From Panax quinquefolius (lineage: Eukaryota > Streptophyta > Magnoliopsida > Apiales > Araliaceae): a DNA stretch of 64,000 nucleotides. Below are positions 23,326 to 35,751 of the stretch, piece by piece. The DNA lies in assembly GCA_020205615.1 (NCBI GenBank), contig CM035173.1:51450617-51514616 (forward strand), written 5' to 3'. How positions within the stretch are numbered: position 1 is the first letter of the stretch; the number at the start of each line of letters is the position of its first letter. Under the pieces are notes generated by a model. It had not been told where the DNA came from and made no database searches. It worked only from the letters and a program-made list of their open reading frames with translations. The translations under genes and the position numbers were made by a program.

Positions 23326-24703
23326 TCGTATTCATTCTTTATTAAATTGTGGAAATGATCTGTCTACATAGATTACCGCATGGCGGGTGAAAATCCATTT
23401 GCAGTTTCGTATATTCTATTATACTCATCTGAGATATCATTTCTTTTGTACTCGTCATGGAATATCATTTTCTTTGGTATTTTTTTTATGAGTTACTATT
23501 CACGGGTTATTATTCACCCGATTACTGTTCACTCTAGTATTATTCACTCGGGTATTCGGGGTACTTTTCGTGTGAAGTACTATTCACAAGTTACTATTCA
23601 CGGGTTACTATTCACCTGATTACTATTCACTCTAGTATCATTCACTCGGGTATTCGGGATACTTTTCGTGTCGGAGTACTATTCATGAGGTACTATTCTT
23701 GAAGTACTATTCACGGGGTACTATTCACCCAAAAAATATATTTCTTTTCTGTCCAAATTATTTTTGGTACATGAATATTATTCTTGAATTTTACTCCACA
23801 AAGCGGTATCATGTTGACAATTTGGACGTTATTGATTTCTGGATAAATTAAATTATAAATCTTTAAAATTTATCCTTGAACTTGTTTTATTGAATTATTA
23901 TGTCATTGTCATATTATATTGTGATGAAAGTCATCTTTGGCTTACGTGCATAGATGGACTTGGTATTATTATGACCAGGGATTATTCGGTATAATCATGA
24001 CAGTAATATGACGAATGATGTTGTGAAAGTCCTCAGTGGCATGTAGTACATTGATGGACATATTTTGGTATGATTATGACCAGGGATTATTCGGTATAGT
24101 CATGACCATTGATGATTTAATGAATATCCTTGGCCCGTAGTGCAAGGAAGAATCGATGATATGGTTTATTTATTAAGCTGAATCTCAGCGATAAAGTTGA
24201 TGAAAAACTTTTTAAAAGAAGATAGTAGATTTTATGCTCTACTTGACTCTTCTAATGGATTGCTTATTCTGCTGCAGTTGTTGATCTAAAACTTGTTGTC
24301 TATTATATTCTATCAGTTGTTATACTGTTGAAGGCTAAGGATAATTTATTCTGCATTATCTTAGTCATAATATTTCTTATTGGGCTACTTGAGCTCACCC
24401 TTTCTTTCACTATTCTCTTCAGGAAATGAGAATATAGCTGGGATGAGTCGGGGAACGGATTGACGGTCCAGATGGTTGTTTTAGTAGTCCTCACTATTCT
24501 ATAAAATAGTGTGACAATAAATGTAATGAGGACTCCATTAAGTGTGAATATTATCTAGATGACAATATTCTTATTGAAACTCTTAGATTATGTTTTGTCG
24601 TATTTTACACGACTGTTGTATAATTAAGTTGTATTTGAATTTTGTACCATATATTTTATGACCCAAGATGGGTGATGTATACCTGTTTTGGGGGAGTCGT
24701 AGT

Positions 24704-24717
24704 TGGTATCAAAGCTT
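24704..24717 (+). other. Primer binding site
   Basis: TGGTATCAAAGCTT lies two bases after the LTR. It is the same one-base variant as in the minus-strand element at 5000-5011. Confidence 0.85.
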
Positions 24718-24888
24718 AGGGATATGATCCCTAGCTGAGATGTGAGACAAGAACTAGGAGGGGAGAGACGGAGAATTCCTTTGCTAGTACGACCTACCTA
24801 AGTTTATTTGGTATTTAATTGGTCGGTCAGAGTATAGGGATAATATGTGATATATCAATTAACCCTTGTTTTGTGACAGTGTTTGAAA

Positions 24889-25716
24889 ATGGCATCTGAA
24901 AATGTTAAGATCAGCAATGAAGCACATGAGACCGTTGAGTCGCCAACGATCAATACCCAGGACAATGTGCAACATGAAGACAATAATCCTCAGGTAAATA
25001 ACAACACCGAACAGATGATGAATGATTGGATGTTCAGAGGCTTTATGCAATTCATGCAACATCAGGCGAGAGAGACTCCTGTTCAAAATGCAGGTGGAAA
25101 CAATGGCAACCCACGGTTGGTCAACGCTAAGCGATTCAAGGAGCCGGGACCGCCAATTTTTGGGAAAGTCGAAACCACTTAAGGCGAGAGACGTGGTTAA
25201 AGCGGATCACCAAGATATTTGAAGTCTTGGGATGCTCGAGTAGCAAAAGGTTCCTTTGCCACCTTTATGTTGCATGAAGAGGCAAATTCTTCGTGGAAAT
25301 CAGAAAAGCATACCGACTGGCCTTTTCAAGATGTCTTGGGAGAAGTTCCAAGAGCTGTTCAACGACAAGTACTTTTCCAAAGTATTCGTCACATGAAGGA
25401 GGTAGAGTTTATCAAGTTGGAGCAAAACAATATGACCGTGTCGCAATACGAGGCTAAATTTGCAGAGTTATCCCGGTTTGCATCCCATTTGGTCGATAAT
25501 GAGGAGCGAATGACGCAAATGTTTCTAAGAGGTTTGAAACCCGATATACGTCAATACCTCATTTCTCACAAACTTTGTTTATATTTAGATGTTGTGAATA
25601 GGGCTCGGTTATTGGAGCGCGATAATGAGTCAGCACAACCAAAAGGCAATGACCAACAACACAATAATAATCGTATCGGTGGCAACGGTCATCGGAACAA
25701 TGATAACCATTCATTG
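24889..25716 (+). pseudogene. Ty3/gypsy gag, frameshifted and truncated
   Basis: The ATG at 24889 opens MASENVKISNEAHETVES and stays in frame to about 25180. The frame then shifts near FGKVETT/KPLKARDVV and again before KGSFATFMLHEEANSSWKS. From 25219 the Retrotrans_gag core is readable: SIRHMKEVEFIKLEQNNMTV, QYEAKFAELSRFASHLV and MFLRGLKPDIRQYL, followed by a polar Asn-rich linker. The zinc knuckle, protease and all of pol are missing because the sequence jumps into the 3' LTR near 25717. In the family this protein assembles the retrotransposon particle; this copy is non-functional. Confidence 0.9.
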
Positions 25717-26910
25717 TATTATTACGAGTTACTATTCACGAGTTACTATTCACCCGATTACTATTCACTCTAGTATTATTCACTCGGGTATTCGGGGTAC
25801 TTTTCGTGCCGAAGTACTATTCATAAGTTGCTATTCACCCGATTCCTATTCACTCTAGTATCATTCACTCGGGTATTCGGGACACTTTTCGTGTCGGAGT
25901 ACTATTCACGGGGTACTATTCACCCAAAAAATATATTTCTTTTTTGTCCAAATTATTTTTGGTACATGAATATTACTCTTGAATTTTACTCCACAAAGCA
26001 GTATCATGTTGACAATTTGGACGTTATTGATTTCTGGATAAATTAAATTATAAATCTTTAAAATTTGTCCTTGAACTTGTTTTATTGAATTATTATGTCA
26101 TTGTCATCATACTCATGCTTATATTGTGATGAAAGTCATCTTTGGCTTACGTGCATAGATGGACTTGTTATGATTATGACCAGGGATTATTCGGTATAAT
26201 CATAACTGTAATATGACAAATGATGTGGTGAAAGTCCTCAGCAGCCTGTAGTGCATTGATGGACAGTTTTTGGTATAATTATGACCAGGGATTATTCGGT
26301 ATAGTTATGACCATTGATGATTTAATGAATATTCTTGGCCCATAGTGTAGGGAAGAATCGATGATATGGTTTATTTATTATGTTGAGTCTCAGCGATAAA
26401 GTTGATGAAAAACTTTTTAAATCATAGAAGATAGTAGATTTTATGCTCTACTTGACTCTTCTAATGGATTGCTTATTCCGCTGCAGTTGTTGATCTAAAA
26501 CTTGTTGTCTATTATATTCTATCAGTTCTTATACTGTTGAAGGCTAAGGATAATTTATTCTGCATTATCTTAGTCATAATATTTCTTATTGGGATAGTAG
26601 AGCTCACCCTTTCTTTCACTGTTCTCTTCAAGAAATGAGAATATAGCTTGGACGAGTCAGAGAACGGATTGACGGTTCAGATGGTTGTTTTAGTAGTCCT
26701 CACTATTCTATAAAATAGTGTGACAATAAATGTAATGAGGACTCCATTGAGTGTGGATAGTGTCTAGATGACAATATTCTTATTAAAACTCTTAGATTAT
26801 GTTTTGTCGTATTTTACACGACTGTTGTATAATTAAGTTGTATTTAAATTTTGTACCATGTATTTGGCGACCCAAGATGGGTGATGTATACCTGTTTTAG
26901 GGGCGTCACA
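25717..26910 (+). repeat. 3' LTR remnant
   Basis: It corresponds to 23488-24701 of the 5' LTR, starting inside the TACTATTCAC block and ending GGGGCGTCACA before the TTTTG duplication. Similarity to the 5' copy is high by eye, with scattered substitutions and short indels. Confidence 0.9.
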
Positions 26911-26915
26911 TTTTG

Positions 26916-27722
26916 GTTCACTTGGTGGCTCTAGTGAACTAAACTAGAATAAAAGTCCATAATCAATCCGAGTAGAATATAGTATTCTATATGTGCATAT
27001 TAGTATTATATATATTATATATTATGCAAATATGCTTCACATGTTTAATAATATGACGCGTATTTTATATATATTTGAATGCACGCTAAGCAAGATGAGA
27101 CTAAATAGTAACAAATCCCTCAAAGTTTTTTTATATTAAGTCTTAAACGTTCAAAGATATTTAGAATATCGAACGTAACCTTCTAGCATGATTAAATTAA
27201 TAGAGTATTAAATATTTAATATGAGTTTGTTGTGTCACCATAAGGCATGTATGAAGTATTTAAGATGTTAATTTATCACATTTGATGCTTATAAAGAAAA
27301 TTGAACAATATTATTTTGTTGTGTCACCGCAAGGATAATATTTTTCCTTTTTGAATATATAGAAGTGCTAGGTTGGACTTAACTTAGATAATTTTGATTC
27401 GGATGTGCCACCACTTGATCAAAATAATCTAAGAGGCAAAACATAAGGAGTTACATGATGATGTAATTGACAAGGAATTGTCTACCTATTTATTTATATA
27501 TAGTTTATTGTATCACCACAAGGCTATATATATTTGAAATGAGATCCATATTCTCACTAGCAAAAAATTTAATTAGATTTTACCGAGCTATATAAATAAA
27601 GGTTATATAGTTTGAAGAAAATAGTAGGAGATACCAATATAAAATAAGACCTAATTTATTTTGGTAATTAATTAAATGAATGTTTGCTAAAATATTATCT
27701 TTTTACATGCAGAATTTTGAAA
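26916..27722 (+). other. Copia leader, right part
   Basis: It continues the Copia leader after the gypsy insertion (the TTTTG at 26911-26915 is the second copy of the duplication). It begins GTTCACTTGGTGGCTCTAG and holds short repeated phrases such as TGTGTCACC near 27232, 27323 and 27405. No convincing open frame precedes the gag ATG at 27723. Confidence 0.7.
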
Positions 27723-30700
27723 ATGTCTCATTCACTAATTTCACTGCGTAGCATACTTGATGCTAACAAACTGATCGGACCGAATTACACGGACTGGTTA
27801 AGGAATCTGAGAATTGTTCTCACTGCTGAAAAGATTTCTTATGTCCTAAATTCGCCCGTACCTGCAAAAGTTGCATAGATAGCCTCTGAGGAAGAGATTG
27901 CTACTTTAAACGGTGGCAAGATGATGCATCTGTGACTCAAGGCATCATGCTCGCATCCTTGAGTAACGAGCTTCAGTGTCAGAATGAAACCATGGATGCT
28001 CCTACTATACTATTGCACCTACAAGAACTGTATGGTGAGTAAAGTAGGACTGCTAGATATGAAATATCTAAGGAGCTCTTCCGATCTAGGATGACTGATG
28101 GCACTACTGATTGAGACTCGTGTCCTAAGGATGATTAATCTGATTGAACATCTTAGACAGCTTGGGTTCGTCATGGATGGGGAGTTGAGTCAAGATTTGA
28201 TCTTGCAGTCACTCCCTGACACCTTCTCACAATTTGTTGTGAATTTTCATATGAATAAGTTGGACGTTAGCTTGCCCAAGTTACTTAATATGTTGAAAAC
28301 TGATGAAGGTCACTTCCCATCCAAGAAGAACCATGTCTTACTGGTGGATGATTCTTCAAAGAAAAAGAAGAGGCCCAATGTATCTTCTGAAAAGAAAAAA
28401 TCCAAGAAGGCTAAGGAAAAGGCGAAAGTGAAGGATCAAAAGAAACCTGATCTAGCTAGCAAATGAATTTGCTTCCATTGTAACAAGTCGGGTCACTAGA
28501 AGAGGAACTGCAAGGATTATCTTGCGGAACAAAAGCAGAAGAAGCTTGGAGAAGCTTCGAATCCTAATCAAGGTTTGTTTATGATTGAAATTAATTTTTT
28601 TTGAAATTCAATCTTCTACTTGGGTATTGGATACCGGCTGTGGTTCTCACATATGTAATAATATGCAGGGCCTGGTCAGAAGTAGAAAGTTGAGCAAGGA
28701 TGAGGTCGTCTTACGAGTGGGAAATGGAGCAAAGGTTGCTGCATTAGCTGTAGGGACTTATTGTTTAGCACTGCTTACGGGCAAGTTTATTAATTTAAAT
28801 AATTGTTATTTTATTCTAAATATCTTTAGAAGCATTATTTCTATCTCTGTATTGGATATGGATGGTTTTAACATTGTAATAAAGAACAAAAGTTGTTCTA
28901 TTTATAATGATAATGTTTTATATGGTGTTGGTAATTTGCGAAATGGACTTTATATACTTGACTTGCATGAAAATATACTTCAAATTGAACAAACTAAGAA
29001 AAGGAAAAGAGATGATGTTAATTATACCTATATGTGGCACTGTAGACTTGGTCATATTAATGAAACAAGATTATCCAAGTTGTATAAAGATGGGCTCTTA
29101 TAGCTATCTAATTATGAATCATATCTAACTTGTGAATCTTGTCTCATGGGCAAAATGACTAAATCTCCTTTTAGTGAAAAAGGAGAAAGAGTTACAGGGT
29201 TATTAGCATTGGTACAGACAGATGTATGTGGACCCATGACAACAACTGCATGAGGAGGGTATTCTTATTTTATTACATTCACTGACGATCACTCAAGATT
29301 TGGATATGTGTATTTAATGAAATACAAATTTGAATCATTTGAAAAGTTCAAAGAGTTCAGACGTGAAGTAGAGAAGCAAACTGGTAAGAGTTTTAAGATT
29401 CTTCGATCTGATCAAGGAAGAGAATACTTAAGTGGTGAGTTTCTCAATTGTCTCAAAGAAAATGGTATAATATCACAATAGACTCCACCAGGGACACCAC
29501 AGATTAATGGTGTATCTGAAAGGAGAAATCGAACATTGTTGGACATGGTTCGATCCATGATAAGCTTTACCGACCTTCTAGTTTTCTTCTGGGGATATGC
29601 CCTAAAATCGGCTGCATACCTACTTAACAAGGTACCTACAAAATCCGTCCCCAAGACCCCATATGAGTTATGGACAGGGAGGAAACCAAATCTTTAGCAT
29701 GTTAAGACTTGGGGTTGTCCAGCTTATGTCAAAAAGTTTGAAAACGATAAGCTACAGACTAGATCTGACAAATGTAGATTTGTGGATACCCTAAAGAAAC
29801 ATCGGGGTATTATTTCTATCATCCAACTAATTAAAAGGTGTTTGTTGCGAAACATGCTGACTTCTTGGAAAATGAGTTTATCCTTGAAGGGGTTAGTGGG
29901 AGTAAGATATATCTTGAAGAGGTTTAAGAACCACAAAATACTATATATCAAAGTCAGGTACCTAACCAAGTAGAGATTCCTTCTGTACCGCACCCTATTC
30001 GTAAATCTGGAACCGAAGATATCTGATAGGTATAGACTTATCATAGAGGATGACGATGAGGTACGCATCATAGATGATGATGATGATCCATTGAATTACG
30101 AATAGACTATGAGTAGTAAAGAATCATAGAAGTGGCAAGAAGCCATGAAATCCGAGATGGACTTCATGTATGAAAACCAAGTATGGACTTTGGTTTCACC
30201 ACCTGAAGGCATTACGCCTATTGGGTGTAAATGGGTCTTTAAAATAAAGACTGGAGCAGACGGAAAGGTAGAGACTTATAAGGCTCGACTGGTCGCAAAA
30301 GGTTTCAAACAAAGACAAGGAGTTGACTACGATGAAACCTTCTCACCAGTAGCAATGCTTAAGTCCATTCAGATTTTGCTTGCGATTGCAGCTTACCATG
30401 ACTACGAAATCTGGCAGATGGACGTGAAAACGGCCTTCCTCAATGGGAAACTTAAGGAGGATGTGTATATGACACAGCCAGAGGGATTTGTTTCAAAGGT
30501 TAGAACAAATCAAGTCTGTAAGCTACAACGATCCATTTATGGATATAAGCAAGCTTCTCGTAGGTGGAACATCCATTTTGATGAGACAATCAAAGAGTTT
30601 AATTTTATCAAAAATGAGGATGAACCATGTGTGTACAAGAAAGTTACTAGGAGCGCTTTTTCATTCATTGTATTATATGTTGATGATATATTACTGATAG

Positions 30701-31577
30701 GGAATGATATTCTTATGCTACAATCAATTAAAATCTGGTTATCTAAACACTTCTCCATAAAGAACTTGGGAGAAGCATCCTATATTTTGGGGATAAAGAT
30801 CTATAGAGATGGATCTAAAAGGATGCTTGGCTTAACCCAAGGAATGTACATTGACTAGAAGCTAAAGAAGTTTAGCATGGAAGATTCCAAAAGAGGTCTC
30901 ATGCCGACGAGCCATGGAATACATCTCTCCAAGAAACAGGCCCCAAAGACACCTAAAGAGAGAGACCGTATGAGTAAGATTCCTTTTGCTTCAGCAATAG
31001 GATCTATTATGTATGGTATGATATGTACTAGACCAGATGTCGCTCATGCACTTAGTGTAACAAGCAGATATCAGTCGAATCCAGGAGAAGAACACTAGAA
31101 GGCAGTGAAAAATGTCCTAAAGTACTTAAGAAGAACTAAGGATGTATTTATTGTCTACGGTGGGTCTGAATTAAAACTAGAGGGCTTCACAGACTCAAGT
31201 TTTCAAATGGACCAAGATGACAGTAAATTAGTTCGGGGTATGTGTTTACCTTAAACGGTGGCGCAGTGAGTTGGAAGAGTTTCAAACAAAGAAATGATTT
31301 GATGATTACGTGACGAGGAGGAAGAGTACATAGTAGGCGCAAGTGAAGTATGAGGAAGCTGTTTGGATGAAGAAGTTCATTACCGAGGTCTCATCAAAAA
31401 TCCAAACACGTGTTATGGCGGTTTCATTTGATCAGAGAGATCATTGAAAGAGAAGATATCACCCTTGAGCGTATGCGCTCTCAAGACAATATTGCAGATC
31501 CATTTACTAAAGCGTTAACACAACAGCAGTTCGATCGTAATGTAGAGAAGATGGGTATGAGATACCACAACGATTAG
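27723..31577 (+). pseudogene. Copia gag-pol polyprotein, decayed
   Basis: Order on the plus strand: gag from ATG 27723 (MSHSLISLRSILDANKLIGP), continuing at 28098-28466 (FVVNFHMNKLDVSLPKLLNM) into a Lys-rich tail; a zinc knuckle CFHCNKSGH..KRNC near 28470-28512 with a stop inside; aspartic protease with WVLDTGCGSHIC near 28621; pre-integrase MWHCRLGHI near 29034; integrase core (TDVCGPMTT, ITFTDDHSRFGYVYL, LRSDQGREY) at about 29200-29560; reverse transcriptase at 30145-30858 with intact LYVDDILLIG near 30675; then RNase H-like sequence with frameshifts to the stop at 31575-31577. Many stops replace CAG, TGG or CGA-type codons, which fits decay of methylated DNA. It once encoded the proteins that copy and insert the element. 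Confidence 0.9.
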
Positions 31578-31585
31578 CTTTAGTT

Positions 31586-31597
31586 CAAGTGGGAGAT
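31586..31597 (+). other. Copia polypurine tract
   Basis: AAGTGGGAGATT immediately precedes the 3' LTR start TGAAAG. This is the usual Copia plus-strand primer position. Confidence 0.85.
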
Positions 31598-33460
31598 TGA
31601 AAGTAGTATGCATACAAGCCAATCATGTATGAAGATAAAGCATATACTTTGTAATCAATCTTATTTATTTATTAATAAAAGAATTATTTATTAAAGGTAT
31701 TTAATTATCTACATGGTGCTGTTTTAATAATATGTGATAAACACATAGTTTTAAGCAATGCTTTTATAATCATGATGAGATCATGCTAATGAGATCTAAA
31801 TTCTTAGATAGCTTAAAACTAAAATGTTCTCAATCAATGGATTACTAAAAAGGGGATTAGTGAATCCGGATAGATTGGTACGTATGTTTCTTGCTCATTG
31901 GATGAGGATGATTAATCTCATGATCATTTGTGTGGAGACACTAAAGCAAGTATGTAGGTGCTTATTAGAGAATAAGTGCACTAAATGTGACTCGCTAAGG
32001 AATACTTAATGGAGTTTTACTTGCCTGTCAATAGGAATTTCTGTAGTGATAGTAGTACAAATGATCCTTAGACTTGAGATCATCATAGTATCTTATATAT
32101 AGTGAATTACACTTTGACTTATTCCTTAAGACTCTTAGAGTATATCAAAGGGTATGCTTGGGTGTTATAAGTTATATATGGAGATAATGAAATGATCAAT
32201 AAAGAATCTACCACTTTTAGTAAAAGAAGATAAATGTCCTATGTGATTCGATAAATGACAACCCAGGAATCCTTGGCCAAGATGGAATGAAATTAGAAAG
32301 TAGTTTCTAATTTGCATTCATTAAGAGTTGTGCATTTAGGAATCCAAATACATATAATTAAATAAAATAAGTCTTGACAATAATTTCATGTCTTATATTT
32401 AATTGGGACATTGTATGGTGGAAGGATTGAATTGTACGGTAACTATTTGCTCAAAAGTTCTTTTATGATTAATGTTGAAATCTATATTATCTGAAAAGTC
32501 GTTGATCGCTAGGGAGGCTTATCCCTATTATAGAATAAATATTATTTACTTAAATAAATTAATAGTTTAATTTATTTATTTAAATAAGATTAAAATTGTT
32601 CTAATTGATTTATTTACAACTGGTTTAATATGGAGAACCTAAAGGGTCACACCATAAAAAGAAGAATAATTATTTAAGAAGTTAATGGCATAATCATAAT
32701 AATATGTTAAGTATATTTAATTTAATCTATGGTGATAAAATAAATTAAATAACTTAATATTTATTATTTAATATTTTGAAATATTAAATATAAATTAATA
32801 AGAGGAGTCTTATTAATATTATTACAATTATTATTATTTTTAATTTCTAAAAGAGTTTAGGAATTAATTTAATATAAGTACTCTCATTTATTCCTAATAG
32901 GATTAGGAGGAAAAATTAGTTAAAGGAGTTTAATTAATTATCCCTAATAAGATTAGGGAGCCTAATTAATTAAAGGAGTTTAATTAAATAAATAATACCT
33001 TATTTTAATTAAATAGGGTTACCTGATATCTTTATAAGAGGAGTCTTATATCAAATATCAAAGATATACGTAATTCCAATTGTTGGAGAGTACGCCCCCC
33101 TTTTCTATAGAGATAGGGAAAACTAGGGTTTGAGCCAATACACCCTTCTTCTTGAAAATTCTTCTTCCTTGGTGGATCACCTGTAGAGGTCATACACTTG
33201 GGTGGATAACATTGATCAAAGGAAGGAATATACCTGGAGATTCAAGGAGATCGCAGAGAAGTAGGAGTTGAACTCGTACCTGTGGAAGCTCGTATCTACA
33301 AGAGTATAATTTTATAACTTCTTGTTCTTCATTTTAATTAATAATATGCATAAAGGATGATCCGGGTAATTGGTTTGTAAAAAATTTTAAAATCTGATTT
33401 TACTTTGCTTTCGCTATTTTTGCAATTTGATTGCTACTTTGATTTTCACAAAACCTTTCA
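31598..33460 (+). repeat. Complete Copia family A 3' LTR
   Basis: This 1863 bp LTR starts TGAAAG and ends CTTTCA, a perfect short terminal inverted repeat. It matches the split 5' LTR and the lone LTR at 2508-4390. Many ATTTAATT-type blocks make it very AT-rich. Confidence 0.9.
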
Positions 33461-35663
33461 GCAGTATCTCAGTCAGATATGGTGTCATGAAAATTACCAA
33501 GGGTTCGATGGTAATTATGAAGGGCCAGAAGAAGGGCACCCTTTACAAGCTGATAGGGGACACAATTGCTGGTGGAGCCGCAATTTCTGTGTAGGATAAT
33601 TCCAACAGTGATAGCACAGAATTATGGCACATGTGACTTGGTCATTTGAGTGAAGGTGGAATGAAAGAACTTCACAAAAGACAGTTGTTGAAAGGTGTCA
33701 AAACGTGTAGTTTGGAATTTTGCAAATTTTACATGTAAGGCTAACAACATAGGGTCGGCTTTAAGGCAGGAGCACATACCAGTAAGAATGTACTTGATTA
33801 TGTACATTCGAATGTGTGGGGCTCGATCAAGTATACGTCAATGGGTGGAGCCCATTATTTTGTTAGCTTTATAGATGACTACTCCAGAAGGTGTGGGTGT
33901 ATTTTATGAAGCAAAAATCTGAGGTTTTCAGAATCTTTAAGCAGTGGAAAGCTAAAGTAAAAAACCAGACCAGAAAGAAGTTGAAGTATTTCAGATCAGA
34001 TAATGACACAGAATACAAGGACAGGTCATTCCTACAGTTCTTCCAAGATGAAGGTATCACTAGGCACTTCTTAGTCAAAAGAACTCCAGACCAAAATGGG
34101 GTTGCCGAGAGGATGAACAGAACTCTATTGGAATATACCAGATGTATGAGGTTGGATAATGATAAATGGGTGATAGCGATGGTATAAGAGATGGAGTCTT
34201 TACAGAAGAACCAGACTTGGGAATTAGTTCAACTTCCAAAAGGATCGAAGGTTATAGGATGCAAGTGGGCGTTCAGGAAAAAAGAAGCTCAGTCTGATAA
34301 AGAAGGTGAAAGATTCAAGGCCAGTTAGTGGCAAAGGGATTCTCTCAGAGAGAGGGAATAGACTACAATGAGATCTTCTCACCAGTTGTGAAACACACGT
34401 CGATTTGGTTTATCTTATCTATTGTAGCATCACAGGATATGGAGTTAGAACAAATTGATGTGAAAAGAACTTTTCTCCATGGTAATTTAGAAGAAAAGAT
34501 CTACATGAAGCAGCCTGAGGGGTTTATTGAACCAGGGAAAGAGGGCTTAGTCTTGAAGAAGTCTCTCTATGGTTTGAATCAGTCCCCAAGACAGTGGTAC
34601 ATAAAGTTTGAAAACTTCATGGTGGCTCATGGTTAGTCTCGTTCAGAGTATAATCCATGTGTGTATTTCTAATCACTTGATGATGGCTCTCTAGTATTGT
34701 TGACGTTATATGTCAATGACATGTTGATAGCAACAAAGAGGAAGTCAGATATTCCTCAGCTGAAGAATTTGCTGAGCGGTAAATTTGACACGAAGGATCT
34801 TGGGTCAGCCAAGAAGATCCTAGGTATGGAAATTCATAGGGATCGTCAAGCAGGAAAGTTGTGGTTAACTCAGAAAGGATATGTGCAGAAGGTCTTGGAG
34901 AGATTTAACATGAAACACTCCGTTGGCAGCACATTTCAGGCTATCTTCACAGTTAAGCCCACAGACAGAGGATGAGGTGGAGTATATGTCCAAAGTACCG
35001 TATGCAAATGCGATGGGTTGTCTAATGTACGCCATGGTATGTACAAGGCCAGATATCTCACAAGCAGTCAGTGTGGTTAGCAGGTATATGGCAAATCTAG
35101 GAAATGAGCATTGGAATGCTGTGAAATAGATTTTTCATTATCTAGCAGGTACAAATAATTACGGTCTTATGTTTGATCATGATACAGCAAGAAGTGAGGT
35201 TATAGGGTTTGTTGATTTGGATTATGCTGGAGACCTAGATGCAAGGAGATCTACGAAAGGGTTTGTATACACCTTTTATGGAGGATGTATATGTTGGAGG
35301 TCAGTGTTGCAGTCTACGGTAGCATTATCAAAAACAGAGGCTGAGTATATGGCATTGAAATAGGCAAGCAAGGAGGCTTTGTGGATTAAGGGACTAGTTG
35401 AAGAACAAGGTTTCAAGCAGGGTAGTATCCAAATTCAGTGTGATAGTCAAAGTGCTATTCATTTAGCAAAGAACCAGGTGTTCCATGCCAGAACCAAACA
35501 TATAGATGTTCAGTATCACAAGATTTGTGAGTGGCTGAACAAAGGTGACATTGCAGTTCGCAAAGTTCACACAAAGGAGAATGCAGCAGATATGCTTACA
35601 AAGTCAGTTACAGCAGAAAAGTTCAAGCATTGCTTGGACTTAATTCAATTTGACGAATGCTGA
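33461..35663 (+). pseudogene. Tnt1-like Copia pol remnant
   Basis: The remnant starts in the pre-integrase region (KVTKGSMVIMKGQKKGTLYK, then LWHM*LGHLSEGGM), continues through integrase (YVHSNVWGSIKYTSMGG, FRSDNDTEYKD, PDQNGVAERMNRTL, about 33790-34150), then skips directly into reverse transcriptase (KNQTWELVQLPKGSKVIGCK at about 34203), so the end of integrase and a spacer are deleted. The catalytic box reads YVND rather than YVDD near 34709, a loss of an essential aspartate. RNase H (VGFVDLDYAGDLDARRS-like, TKHIDVQYHKI) ends at the stop 35661-35663. Several stops and frameshifts add to the damage. Its 5' half was lost where the family A Copia element inserted at 33460. Confidence 0.9.
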
Positions 35664-35740
35664 GTTTATGGTGGAGTATACAGGGAGAGGGATACATTCA
35701 CAAACACATAGAAGTTCACAATATTTGAAAAATGCAAGCC

Positions 35741-35751
35741 AAGGTGGAGAT
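35741..35751 (+). other. Polypurine tract of the Tnt1-like element
   Basis: AAGGTGGAGAT directly precedes the LTR start TGTTGG. Confidence 0.8.

Larger units (their letters stand above)
21542..24701 (+). repeat. Complete gypsy 5' LTR
   Basis: The 3160 bp LTR contains two tandem copies of a roughly 147 bp promoter-side block (starting near 22441 and 22588), a TATA box (22711-22717), a donor-like GAG|GTAAGGGG at 22851, a ladder of TTATTCC/GGAATAA units (22913-23325), a TACTATTCAC block (23490-23730), an acceptor-like polypyrimidine tract ending TTCTCTTCAG at 24422, and a small inverted repeat CACTATT/AATAGTG near 24491. It ends GGGGGAGTCGTA. Confidence 0.9.
21542..26910 (+). mobile_element. 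Internally deleted gypsy element with TTTTG duplication
   Basis: The element starts TGTGAGACCCC, ends GGGGCGTCACA and is flanked by TTTTG (21537-21541 and 26911-26915). It consists of a complete 5' LTR (21542-24701), primer site, leader, broken gag (24889-25716) and the 3' part of the 3' LTR (25717-26910). Gag passes directly into the middle of the 3' LTR, so the rest of gag, all of pol, the polypurine tract and about 1.95 kb of LTR were lost in one or more deletions after or during insertion. It interrupts the Copia leader. Confidence 0.9.
13058..33460 (+). mobile_element. Large Copia element, family A, nested and decayed
   Basis: A 5' LTR (13058-20799, split by an insertion), primer site (20801-20813), leader (split by another insertion), decayed gag-pol (27723-31577), polypurine tract (31586-31597) and complete 3' LTR (31598-33460) lie in Copia order. 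The domain order gag, protease, integrase, reverse transcriptase, RNase H marks the superfamily. The first 190 or so bases of the 5' LTR are missing at its junction with a gypsy LTR. The 3' flank cuts into an older Tnt1-like Copia copy, so this element inserted into that one. Numerous stops make it inactive. Confidence 0.9.

Noticed and set aside
23380..23619. Frames rich in YYSRVTIH or VLFTRLLFT phrases (also 8937-9254, 46663-47091, 25625-26046)
   Set aside because: They are translations of the TACTATTCAC blocks in LTRs.
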